Positions 52,501 through 63,854 of a stretch of DNA of 64,000 bases are shown piece after piece (the stretch's first letter is position 1; every line of letters begins with the position of its first letter). This DNA is from Rhynochetos jubatus (Eukaryota; Chordata; Aves; Eurypygiformes; Rhynochetidae), in the NCBI GenBank assembly GCA_027574665.1, contig CM050676.1, positions 1,664,157 to 1,728,156 of the forward strand, given 5' to 3'. Position numbers and translations under genes: made by a program. A model generated the notes under the pieces. It searched no databases. It saw nothing but the letters and a program-made list of their open reading frames with translations, and had not been told where the DNA came from.

Positions 52501-53698
52501 CCTTTCTGGGGTTGGGGACAGCGGAGAAAGGTCCCACTTGGCAAACGGGAGTGAGTAGGTTGGGTGGAACAGCTCTGAGCTGGGGAGTTTGGGGCTGACG
52601 GTGTCTCTCCCCGCACAGTACATCGTCCTGTTCGTGGCCAGGGTGCTGATGGGGCAGATGCAAGAGGTGAATGATGTGCGCGAGTACGACATGGAGGAGA
52701 GCAAGAAACCCACGACGGCCAAGAAGAAAGAGGCTGGATTTCAGCTGCCCAGTGCTCTGAAAGAAGGGTACGTGGGCGGAAGGGGGGGACGGCACACGTG
52801 CAGCATCTGTGGACTCAGGGGAGTGCTGCTGGCAGACCTCCCAGGGCCCTGGAGCCGCTGCCAAAGGGTTCGCCACGGGGCTGCAGGGCAGAAGAGCGGG
52901 ATGCCTTGACACAGAGGGAAAAACATCGCTGCGGGTGTCGGGAAGGACTTTGTGTCTCCATGCCTAGGCATTCAGAGGGCTGGAGCCCCTCTGCTATGGG
53001 GCCAGGCTGGGGGAGTTGGGGGGTTCAGCCTGGAGAAGGGAAGGCTCCGGGGAGACCTCAGAGCCCCTTCCAGTGCCTGGGGGGGCTACAAGGAAGCTGG
53101 GGGGGCTTTTCCCAAGGGCAGGGAGGGACAGGACAAGGGGTGATGGGTTTAAACGGAAAGAGGGAGATGGAGATGGGCCATCAGGAAGGAATTCTTCCCG
53201 CAGAGGGTGGGGGGCACTGGGACAGGTTGCCCAGAGAAGCTGTGGGTGCCCCATCCCTGGGAGTGCCCAAGGCCAGGCTGGATGAGGCTGGGAGCACCCT
53301 GGGCTATGGAAGGTGTGTGGGGGGTGGGCTGGGTGGGCTTTAAGGTCCCTTCGCACCCAAACCATTCCGTGATTCCATGATTGTGGTGTGTCCATCCATC
53401 CTCCTGTCCCGTGAATCCTCGCCCACCCCTGCCCACCGTGCAGGACTGGCCCTTTGCTTGAGGTTGTTCCCTCTGAGCAGCGCCTGCGCTTGACGTGGCG
53501 AGCACAAAGTCTGGGAGGGTGCTGGGTTCTGCAGAGCCGGGGCCGACTGGGAACAAGCTGTCAAGACAGGTCTGAGCTCGGTAGCGATTTGTGCAAGTGA
53601 GGGAGGGAGAATCGGTGCGGAGCTAAGGCTCAGTGTGTCTGTGTCCTCTTCACAGGGTGCACCTGAAGAATGGACTTGTGAAAGACAAGCGGTTATAA
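40587..53698 (+). CDS. CERS1: Ceramide synthase 1
   Basis: ER-membrane sphingoid-base N-acyltransferase; mammalian CERS1 prefers C18-CoA and is mainly neuronal. Exons: 40587-40808, 49244-49403, 49874-50054, 50834-50995, 51880-52027, 52619-52767, 53656-53698. They join in frame to 354 residues (human 350). Several hydrophobic membrane segments are present. The TLC/Lag1 motif is intact: the catalytic His pair at residues 173-174 in MLLHHVVTL, then FRYHNVGILVLFLHD and DVQLEFTKLN. As in mammalian CERS1, there is no homeobox-like domain after the first membrane span. The acidic C-terminal part ends KDKRL, a KxKxx-type ER-retrieval signal. The ATG at 40587 aligns with the family's PEPMPxYxQL start. 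GDF1 follows in tandem, with no canonical poly(A) signal between the two genes. Confidence 0.97.
42669..42936 (+). mobile_element. CR1 LINE 3' fragment (copy 8)
   Basis: It starts in the middle of the common core (GACAGGACAAGGGGTGACGG) and runs to TGTGATTCTATGATTC, so the tail repeat is present. It is in CERS1 intron 1, in sense. Confidence 0.9.
43528..44001 (-). other. Unidentified 157-codon antisense open frame in CERS1 intron 1
   Basis: The lower half of this frame looks unusually protein-like: after SSELMRSDVPSIIQVCALRS there is a Pro/Gln/Val-rich stretch (GTPVPPVQLTLVPFPTQS, PAPKQLPSVLAPSGDSVKK). It does not match a protein I recognise, and no poly(A) tail or target-site duplication was seen. 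It may be a fragment of a retrocopy, a lineage-specific transcript, or chance. Confidence 0.15.
45199..45531 (+). mobile_element. CR1 LINE 3' fragment (copy 9)
   Basis: It begins at CAGCCCCTTCCAGTGCCTGG and ends at CCTGTGATTCCATG. The internal G run is expanded to more than ten Gs around 45236-45248. It is in CERS1 intron 1, in sense. Confidence 0.9.
50130..50563 (+). mobile_element. CR1 LINE 3' fragment (copy 10)
   Basis: It runs from CACGGAGATGCTCGGAGGGC to CATGATTCTATGATTCA. It is very close to copies 6 and 11. It lies in sense in CERS1 intron 3 (50055-50833), about 75 bp after the donor. Confidence 0.9.
52975..53383 (+). mobile_element. CR1 LINE 3' fragment (copy 11)
   Basis: It runs from CAGAGGGCTGGAGCCCCTCT to CCGTGATTCCATGATTG. 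A short deletion near 53310-53320 removes the CCCTGCCCATGGCAG block seen in the other copies. It lies in sense in CERS1 intron 6 (52768-53655). Confidence 0.9.
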
Positions 53699-55742
53699 GG
53701 GAAGCACGGCTGCTGCAGCCCGGCTGGAGCTGGGGACTGACCCAGGACCTGACACTCAAACCCAGCAAATGAAAGGCACAAGGAGAACTTCACCCCCGAC
53801 ACCCCTTCATCCCCTGCCCGGAGCTGGGGAAGAGATGCCACTGACAGGATCAGGCCCCTCCTGGGGTTTCCCGGTGATCAGGCTTCACCATGCCGATGTG
53901 CTTTCTGTCTCCAGCCCGTGCTGGGTCAGCTGAAGGGCTGGTGGCTTTGGTGGTGCAGGTAGGATTTGGAGCTGGCTTTAGGTCCCCTGGTCTTTCTCCT
54001 GTCCCTCCATCCCTCGGCTATTCTCCATCCCTGTGTGATTTCCACTGTCTTTATCACTGGACCCTCTCACTGAGCCATCCTCAGCAGCCCTTGGAGGGTC
54101 CTCTGAGCCAACATCAACCTGGGGAGGGGAACATCCTCCGTTGGCATTGCCGTCCTGGGCAAGGGGAGCCCAAAGCCAGCTCATCTCTAGCTGCCAGGCG
54201 GGGACTTGAGAGGGGGTGCCATGCACCTCTGAGCCTTCCTCCGCGGGAGGCGTCACTAATACAGAGCTGCCCACATACACCTGCAGGCACAGCACGGTTC
54301 CCATGAGCAGGTCTGCCTGGAAACCCAGCCCTGGAGCATTGTTCCAGCCTCCTGTCCTGCCAGATGAGGACCAGGAGGTGTAATTTGCTTAAAAAGCCTA
54401 TGTAAGTCTTGTAGGTGCTGCAAAAGCCAGTCCCAGTGTGCCGGGTCCCCTGCCGAGGGATCTCCGGACGCCCGCCCAGCAACGCCGGCTTGCTCACGTC
54501 AAGAACAAACAGCTCCTGCTCCCCGTGTTGGTTTTCCAGGCAGCACTGGCCCGGAGCTTTGCAGGGTCCCCAGGCTGGAATGGGTCTCTCTGGGGATTTT
54601 ACAGCCCCTCAGACCAAGACTCCTCTCACAGGGCCAGGACCCACGGCTCCTCTGTCCTCCCTGGGAAGCGGAGGGGGGATCCAGGGCATTAATTCCAGAG
54701 GGTGCTTAATTGTTGAGGTTTTTTCTTGTTTGGTCTGTGATATGGCTTCAACTCCAGGCTCATTGTGTGAGCCACGGGGAAAGTTCTGCAGTAAACAGAA
54801 AGCAAACTGTGACTTGGGCTGATGGGAACTGTCCCAGGGATCCATCACCTCCTCCCTCGGCATCGCCTAGCAGGGTGTCCGAGGGCTGCGTCGCAGTGCT
54901 CGAGTTCCCTGGCTCTCAGGTGGGATTTGCAGGAAACTAAGGGAACCGCATCCCAGGCCTCTTTCTGCTCGGTCGTAGCAGAGCTGGGGCAGCGCCGGTG
55001 CCGAGGGGGTGGTAACGGCGGGACCCTGAGTTTTCTAACACCGGCTCGCCCAGGCGTCGACACTCAGCTGGGCAGCGTTGTGTGTGTGCGAGCTGCCTGC
55101 AGCTTTGCTGCCGAAAGGGGCTGCCCGGGGGAAGGCCACGGGGGTCCCGCTGCCTGGCTGGGGCAGGGACCCCGCGCCGGGGGTGGGTGCTGATGGCGTT
55201 TCGTGCTGGCCCTGGGGCTGTGTGTCTTGTGGGCAGGGCGGTGTGTGCGGCCGGGAGCTGAAGGGAGGGTTGGGTGATTTGGTGTGCTGGAAGTTGTCGG
55301 CCTTGCGAGAGGTGTTGGATGCTGTGATTGGAAAAACAAACTGATCTGGGAGGAGGGAGCAAGAGGAGACCCAGATCCGTGTCTCCCCTGGATCTGGGTG
55401 GGATGTGCGCAGTGCTCGTCTTCCCGGCAGCTTTGTGTGGGGAAGAGCAGCCTCTTCCCTGCCCCCAAGGGCTCTGTTGTTGGACCTCGATGGTGTGGAG
55501 ATGCGGGAGAGGTTGTAGGAGCTCTGAGAGGAGGGCAGCGCCTCCTGCCACGCAGCTCAAAGGGTTAACAGGTCCCGGGGAGCCTGGAGGGACCGTTCAC
55601 ACCCTCTGCCCAATCCTGGGAATCCCTCTGTGCTAATTGAGCACTAACCAGATCAAAGGCTCCAATCAGGCAATCAACACCCCCCCTAGCCCCGTGTCCC
55701 CAGCCCCGGCTGCTCTTTGTCTGCGGGAAGGAGCGCGGAGCA
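53699..55742 (+). other. CERS1-GDF1 intergenic or 3'UTR stretch
   Basis: No exon or transposon was recognised. Reading line by line, I found no AATAAA or ATTAAA on the plus strand here, only a weak AGTAAA near 54790. This is either a long CERS1 3'UTR continuing into GDF1, or a region using a non-canonical signal. The last 120 bp carry the putative GDF1 promoter sites. Confidence 0.6.
55633..55680 (+). promoter_or_regulatory. Putative GDF1/Vg1 proximal control cluster
   Basis: Within 48 bp, and 63-110 bp before the GDF1 ATG, lie CTAATTGA (55633-55640, homeodomain type), GATCAAAGG (55651-55659, matching the TCF/LEF consensus), CCAAT (55662-55666) and AATCAACA (55672-55679, matching the FOXH1 consensus AATMMACA). 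No TATA box is seen. The assignments are motif matches only. Confidence 0.45.
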
Positions 55743-57899
55743 ATGTGGCTTCTCCCCACACACGCCGGCGTCAGGGCCAGCCTTGCCTGGGCGCTCCTCA
55801 GCGCGGCTCTGGGGATGGAGCTAAGCTTGCAGGAAAGCTTGCTCCTAAAATCCTTGGGTTTGAGCGCCAAGCCCAGCCCGAAAACCCCCATTCCTGTGCC
55901 GTCCGTGCTCTGGAGGATCTTCCAGAAGAGAAAGATGCTGCCTTCTACAGACAAAGACCTGGCGGATGCTTGTAGGGTGGAGGAATTTAATGTCCCTGGG
56001 AACATCATCCGTGTCTTCGCTGACCAAGGTACAGAAGCGCCGGGGTTTGGGTCCTGTCTTTTGGAAGCTGCTCTGATCTCTGGGCTGGGGGCTCCAGTCC
56101 CTCCTTTTCTGTGTCTTGGGTGTCGGTAGGAGAGGCCGGGGGAGGACAGGGCAGTGCCCAGAGCCGACTGCAGCAGAAATCACCGCTCTGTAAACTGCAG
56201 TCCCTCTGGATGCCGTAGCTAATCATTTACACTTCAGAAATGAGCCCATAAACGAGGCGGTGGGTGAGTGTGGAGCTGTGTAAGGGCTGTCCCAGCGTCA
56301 CCTAGAGCCGCCCGGGCGCTGGTTTGATCGTAGGCGACGTGGCTGGGCTCGCGGGGACGGAGGTGACCCCTCGCCTGGGCAGGGGTAACGCGGCTCCTCC
56401 ATCTGCTGCGGGTGCAGCCAGCAGGACCAGCACCCAGCTTCGGGCGGGGGCGGGATGCTCGGCCATTTGGCTGTATCCCCCCACCCGCTCCTTTTTGCCC
56501 TCATGCCTCTGGCCGACCATGTGGCACCTCTGGCTGCTCCAGCCTGTGCCCGCTCTGAGCCGCCCCGTCCCACGGGGCCTCTCTGGGCCCTGTCCCCTGA
56601 CTCTCAAGGCACCGCGGAGCTCACTTCTCCCGTGGATCCAGGTTTCCAGTGGAAGCCTGGGGCTGGCTAAAACCAGCACCTTACCAGTTCCCAGGTTTGC
56701 TGCTGTTCCCCCTCCATGCCAAACAGCCAGTACCCACAACCACCCCCATGTGCCAGGGGAGACGATATTTACAGCTGGGGAAGAATACCGCACCAGATGT
56801 TAAGCAGCAGCTGGAGGAGCTGCTGGACTGGCTGTAGCATCCTGTGCCGCGGGCTGCAGCCCAGGCCAGCTCTCTCCGAAGCCCGTGCCACAGGGCTGAT
56901 AGCCCCTACGGCAGCCGTGTCGTCTCCATCCAGCGACCGCAGGCACGCTTGGCTGCCGCCTCTGTCAGCCCCGTCTTCCTCTTGGGCGGCCGAGCTCCAA
57001 CTGGAGCACCGGGAGGCTGATCCTGCTCGCCGTAACCACCACCACCTCTCATTTCTCCTTTGTCAGGCCACTTCATCCACACCGCGCAGCCCCGGGGGTT
57101 GCTGTGTCTGCAGAAGCGTCTGTACTTTAACCTCTCCGTGCTGGAGGAGGGCGAGCGCTTGACCATGGCTCAGCTCGAGATCAAATTCAGCCGCAACTCC
57201 TACCACAGCCCCGGCCAGGGGCAGGTGTTTGAGCTGAGGCTCTACCAAACCTCCCGGCTGTCTCTGCTGGGGGTGCCCTCCCAGGAGCACGGCCGAAAGC
57301 TGCTGGTGGAGCAGTCCTTCGCCCAGCTGCACAAGTCTCTGCTCTTCAACCTGAGCGAGGTGGCCAAGGACTGGAGAACGTACAGCAGGAACCTGGGCTT
57401 GATCCTGGAGATCTCGGTGAGCGGCGACGGTGCGTCAACCCCGGCGAGCGGGGGGCTGCATGGTCTCTGCGCCAGCATCGACTCCTTCCTGGACACCTCC
57501 CTCCTCGTGGTGACCCTCAGCCAGCAGCACTGCAAGGCTTCCAGGAGCAGGAGAAGTGCTCCCTACACCCCCGTCGCTCCGAGCAACCTCTGCAAGCCCA
57601 GGCGGCTTTACATCAGCTTCAGCGACGTCGGCTGGGAGAACTGGATCATCGCCCCGCAGGGCTACATGGCTAATTACTGCCTGGGCGAGTGCCCCTTCCC
57701 CCTGACAGCGGAGCTCAACAGCACCAACCACGCCATCCTCCAGACCATGGTGCACTCGCTGGACCCCGAGGGGACCCCCCAGCCCTGCTGCGTCCCCGTC
57801 AGGCTCTCCCCCATCTCCATCCTCTACTACGATAACAGCGACAACGTGGTGCTGCGGCACTACGAGGACATGGTGGTGGATGAGTGTGGCTGCAGGTAG
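55743..57899 (+). CDS. GDF1: TGF-beta family ligand GDF1/Vg1 (single sauropsid GDF1/3 gene)
   Basis: Secreted TGF-beta ligand of the Vg1/GDF1/GDF3 group. Chick Vg1 initiates primitive-streak formation, and the group acts with Nodal through EGF-CFC co-receptors and Smad2/3. Exons: 55743-56028 and 57067-57899, joined in frame to 372 residues. There is a signal peptide (about residues 1-24) and a prodomain with [10 protein letters not shown] and [18 protein letters not shown], both typical of the group. The furin site RSRR is at 255-258 (57543-57554), followed by a 114-residue mature domain. That domain has all seven cysteines (271, 300, 304, 336, 337, 369, 371) and the glycosylation site NST at 313. 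The fourth cysteine of the knot, missing in GDF3-like and GDF9-like variants, is present. Synteny between CERS1 and UPF1 marks it as the ancestral-position gene; databases may call it GDF3 or VG1. Confidence 0.93.
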
Positions 57900-57970
57900 C
57901 GAAGCGGCTGGGGGAGCGTGTGCCCGGGCCGGGGGGGGTCCTGGGGGGGGAAGCATTGAATGATTGATGG

Positions 57971-57976
57971 AATAAA
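57971..57976 (+). terminator. GDF1 poly(A) signal (AATAAA)
   Basis: Canonical signal 72 nt after the GDF1 stop codon. It is the first AATAAA or ATTAAA on the plus strand after the CERS1 stop at 53698, so it could serve both genes. Confidence 0.8.
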
Positions 57977-57994
57977 TCCGTGTTAAATCCCCGC

Positions 57995-60090
57995 GGGGCG
58001 TTTGCCGTTGGTGTCTGAGGTGGCGGAGCTCCCCCCCGGGCTGCCCTTCACACGCAGCCGGGGAGGGGGGGGTCTGGCATGAAGGGGTCGTTGCTGGCGT
58101 TGTGATTTGGTGCTCGGTTCCCCCTCCGCCCCGGGTAGGGCTGTGGCAGCCAGCGGGTTGGTACAGGATTGACAGAGGCTGATGCTGGTTGTCCGTGCCA
58201 CGGGCAACGGTGGCACCAGGCCGTGAATCCCAGACCCCCTCATGCTCGGCCGAGCTGCCGCTGGGGCCGGCGCGGCTCCCGCTCGGGGAGCAGCGGGGTT
58301 CGTGCTTTCCGCCTTTTCGGTAAATGCCGCAGCTCTCGGTGCAAGGAGAACGGGGTGGTTTGGGTGAGATGGTGCTTGGCCGGGGGTCGTGCCGGGAGGA
58401 GGTGACGCGGCAGCTCCGGTCCCGTTGCAGGAAGAGGTACGGCGTCACGTCGGCTCCGTGTGCCCGAATCCCTCCCCGCAGGGAAGGCAGAGCCGGGAGT
58501 TTCGCTGCCGGAGCTCAGGCGGGAGCTGCCGTGACTGTGCGGGTGGCGACGGGGCGGCCGGGGGGGTGCTGGGCGGCCGGACGCACCCTGCAGGTTTTGC
58601 TGGCACAGCCCCGGGAGCTGCGGGGTGTTCTGGCCCAGGAAAGGGCAGCGCAAGGGCTGCGGTGCCCCGGCGGTGGCATCTCCTTCCCTCCCCGCCTGGC
58701 CCGTGTCAGTATTTCATTTGCCTCATGGGCGAATCGATGAGACCGGGGTCCCCCCGGCCCGAACCGCGGCTGGACCCAGCGGCCCCGAGCGGCGGGTGCA
58801 GTGGGGTTACCGCAGCCCCCCCTTCACGTGGTCGCGCATTTTAGGGTTAGTTCATCCTGCATCCGTTCGCCTGTGGGGAGTTCTGGCGCCCGGCCCGCTG
58901 GCTCGCCTGTGGGGTGTTCTGGCGCCCGGCCCGCTGCATCCAGTTCAATCCCAGCGCTGTGCCGTCTCCTCCGAGCTCCGGGGATCGCGGCCGCAGAAGT
59001 CGCCCCCTTTCCATCCCCTCCCAGGCTGGGGGGCTACAGCCGGGGCCGAGCTGTCCCCGGCGGTGGGCTGGGGTCTCGCACGGCTGCAGCTTTGCTTTCC
59101 TGGGGGCCGGGGGGGTACAAAACAGACCCCGAGTTAGACTTGAATTTTCTGTGTTTCTCACCGTGAACCCGCCCCCGCAGGGTTTGTTGGGGTTTTCCTA
59201 CCGCTGTCCTGCTGCCCTCAGCTCTGATGCAGTATTCCCGCGCTAAGCCGGGCCTCCTGAGGGTTTAACCGCTGCCGGGTGCAGCCTCCCGGTGCCGGTG
59301 GTTTTGCGGACGCTGAACCGGAGGCAGCTAGGACCGAGGCTGGAGCAGCTCCCGGATCTCAGCGCTGTCGGGACCAACGTGTTCCTGTCCCAGCAGAGCG
59401 CTGTGCTGAACACCCCTTCAAGCACTTCACAGTTTTACGGTCTCGGAGTAGAATGAGCTAAAGCAGGAGCCCTTTCTTTCCCGTTTCCGACGGGCGGGGT
59501 GAAGCGTTAGCCTGTCACCCCCGTGCTGTGGCAGACCAGGGGCCAAGGGCTCAGCTCACTTCGCACACCTGCTCCCGCTTCTCCCAGCAGAGGGAGGGCA
59601 GCCACCCCCCTGACCCCCACCCATGCAGTAAGAGCCCCCAGAGCAGGGTCTGGAGGTGGGTTACAGCAGCAACTGGACGCTGAGCCGGACCTGGCACGGC
59701 TGGGATGGGGCTGAGAGCAGGCCCCAGCACCCCCACTGCAGTCCAGGGGACACGGGGTGGCCTCAGGGCCGGAGCTGGAACAGGTAAACACCGTTTCCAT
59801 GATTAGGGGGGGAAGCAGGATGGGGGTCACCCTCTAGAACAAGCCCTTAGGGAACTCCCACTCCCCCCACATGGCCAGAGGCCACCACTCCAGGGCTCAA
59901 ATCACCCCGCTGAGCCAGAGGAGGGGAGGGGGGGATATTTAACAGTTTCCACAGTCCATCCGCTCAGCCCTGTGCGCTACACCCCCCCCCACTTTTGTAC
60001 CAGCGTTCAGAAACGGTAATAAAGGCGCAAGTTTCTACGAGCAGACCAAGTTTTAATGAACGCTGCCTGGTTTTGTCATTGAACCTTGGG
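57995..60090. other. Intergenic DNA between GDF1 and UPF1
   Basis: This is GC-rich DNA between two convergent genes, with no recognised exon or transposon. It holds a 36-bp tandem duplication (listed separately) and a plus-strand AATAAA at 60018-60023 with no assigned transcript. A CpG-rich stretch around 58240-58720 has no recognised gene start. Confidence 0.5.
58867..58938. repeat. 36-bp tandem duplication
   Basis: Two adjacent units (58867-58902 and 58903-58938) share TCGCCTGTGGGG and GTTCTGGCGCCCGGCCCGCT and differ at about three positions. They lie about 1 kb downstream of GDF1. Confidence 0.88.
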
Positions 60091-60112
60091 GCCACCTCGA
60101 ATGCAAGAGCTG

Positions 60113-60118
60113 TTTATT
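60113..60118 (-). terminator. Candidate distal UPF1 poly(A) signal
   Basis: TTTATT on plus is AATAAA on the UPF1 strand, about 2.5 kb after the stop codon. An ATTAAA lies 60 bp further on (60052-60057). Use of this signal would give a long UPF1 3'UTR. Confidence 0.5.
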
Positions 60119-62624
60119 GGTATTTTCTTGATGACAAACAGGTTTAAAACAAACTGAGACCGAAAAAAAAAAAAAAAAATAAATCAAAAACAAAGAGTTT
60201 AACACCGTGCTAGCACTGATGTCTGGATTTATAAAACTCAGAGTAACTGCTACCAAGGAAAAGAAAACCCAGCGCGAAGCAGAGGCAAGCATTCCCGGCG
60301 GTGAAATAAAGGGGGTGGGGGGGGAAAGGGGAGGGGGGGGGGGCGGTCGCGCTACTCAATGGTTTGCATTGCACAGAGGGGTCACAGCTTCAACCTAGCG
60401 GAAAAGCCTACGCCACTACGCGGCCTACGGCAGGAAACAAATTAAAAAGCCCTTCGGCAATGTTAATAAATAAAACAGTCCATCTCGCACGGAGGGAAGG
60501 TGGCCTGTGGCTCCGTCCTTTCGCCTTCTAGGGAGGCTTTTTCTTTTTTTTTTTGGTGAGAAAAGAATGGTTTTTTCACTTCTGGAAGTTTTACTTTTTG
60601 CAGTTCCCGAACTACGTTCGCTGCAGGGCCAAGCGCCGAGCGCCTGCGTCGCGGGGGTGCTACACCGGGGGGTGGGGAGACGCTCTGGGGACACTACAGC
60701 AAGAACAGGGTATGAAAGCGGATCTACAGGAAGGACAAAATGAAAGGGCTCCCCCCCCCTCCCCGTCACAGAAAGCGGGGCTTACGGCACTGGAGTACAT
60801 TCATGTGAGAGGTATTTTGAGTTCCACCCCCCCTGCAAAAAAAAAAAAAGACTAGGAACACTCGGAGCCCTTTGAGCCTAAAGCTAACTGAACTCAACCT
60901 TTAAAAAGCCCCGGGTTGGCGGATCTCACTCTACTGCTGGTTGCCAATTCGGAGGTAGAGGTTAGTCTAATTTAGGGAGGGGATAAAAACGGGTCCGTAG
61001 GAATTTGGAGTTCTCTGCGCCGTTTCTACAAAGGTTGCGGCAGAAATAAAACGCTCCCCGCGTTCCCCTGCGACTCGGGTAAGACACGGGTCCGACCTCC
61101 CCCTCGAATGGCTTCTCCGACGCGCTGCTCCCAGTTCTGGCTGCCAGCTCCTCCTCCGGCCGGCGCCGGCGGCACAGCCGCGTCCACTACCCGAAAGCTA
61201 GGCTCAGGGTTTGGTTCTCCCCACCTGAACCTGTCAGCTCTCCGCCTGACTCACCGAGGAAGCCCCACAAAAGCCGTCATCCCTAATGACACCCCGCTCC
61301 GAGGCCACCTTCCAACAACTGCCTGCCTTGGCCGTTTTTTTCCAACCCGCTTCGGTAACGTCGTCACGTCTTGACTTCAAAACCAATATAATCCCCAGTT
61401 TCCACTACTCCTTCCCCAGGGCTGAGGGAGCGAGTCAAGCAGGCCCGTTCGCATCTTTTCCTCCAGGGCCGAAGGGCACAGGAACCCATCCCCTTTCAAG
61501 CGCAAAGTTCATCTTACAGAAAGGCTTGTTTTTCACAGAGTAGAGTCCAGACAGTAGCCAATTAAAGCATACAGAAAACACTTTGAAACCCTCCTCCCGC
61601 TCGAGCGCGCAGGCTCCGTTCACTCTAACTGCTATCCGATGGAGGAAGAAGAGGCTGATTGCTGCAACTTTAAAATCACACTGAAAGTTCTCAAGGTTGG
61701 TGCTCTAATTTAGTTTTAAACTTTTTGTAAGCTTCTCAGAACAAGGATCTCCCAGGTCCACCACTAAGAATTCAGAGACAAACTTCTAAAGAAAAGAAAA
61801 AATTCAGCGCTCCTTTTGACAGAATCTCTTTAAAACCACCTCGTCACGAAAGACCCGTTCGGCATGTGGGCGACACGATGACACTAGGATTTCAGAGCCA
61901 GTGTTGGACAACAAAACCTGCATCTCAGAGTTGAGCATCAGCTGTGTTCCGCTGGGTTTCTGCATGGCTCGCTGTCACTCAGGAACGAACTCTCTCTCTC
62001 TCAAGATACTCTGCTTCTAAAATGTAAACAGTTACTGCTAAAATATAGTACCCCTTTAAACCGAGAACAACTCTGAGATGAGGGTTTTCCTCTCCCCATC
62101 TGCTCTGAAAAGCAATGCCCTGCTCGCCAAGAGAAGTATGGAATGAAGTGAAACCTGCTTAAGGCCCTTCTCTCGAGCTTGGTTGACTGGGGGAGCAGGG
62201 ACTCGGCTGACCACTCATTTCAGGGTGAGTTGCCTTCCCCGTGAGGCGCCAGCCAGTCCTTCGGTGCTCTCTCTCCTCTCCGGTCAGTCTCCTTGTCTCA
62301 GTGAGCTAGCAGTGGGCTCTCTCGCGCGCTCCTTTCTCTCTCTCTCTCTCTTCTCCGTTGGTTGGTTTCTTTCTCCTGTTGCTCTCACACAGTGGTGCTT
62401 CAGTTTTAGCAGTGGAAAACAGGTATCCATTTTATTTTATTTTTTTTATTACCCAGAATAAAATGCTGATGAACTAAGCTCCACACAAGCTTAGCTCTTC
62501 TTCCTCAACCTGAAAGCAAAAGGAGAGCGGCATTAGGGACTTCACTCCTACCCCGAACACGGCGTCGGCCAACAGGAACCGGGGGGGTAAGGAGCAGAGG
62601 GGTGACCCCCGGATGCCTTACACT
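60119..62624 (-). other. UPF1: UPF1 3'UTR (long form)
   Basis: This follows the UPF1 stop codon on the minus strand. It contains an A tract on the plus strand at about 60163-60179, a run of G tracts at 60308-60345 (C-rich in the mRNA), a CT microsatellite near 62333-62352 and the proximal poly(A) signals at 62431-62450. No competing gene was recognised in it. Its extent is inferred from the distal signal. Confidence 0.5.
62431..62450 (-). terminator. Cluster of proximal UPF1 poly(A) signals
   Basis: Three AATAAA hexamers read on the minus strand (complements of TTTATT at 62431-62436, 62436-62441 and 62445-62450). They lie about 175-195 nt after the UPF1 stop and could give a short 3'UTR form. 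Confidence 0.5.
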
Positions 62625-63854
<1,230 letters not shown>

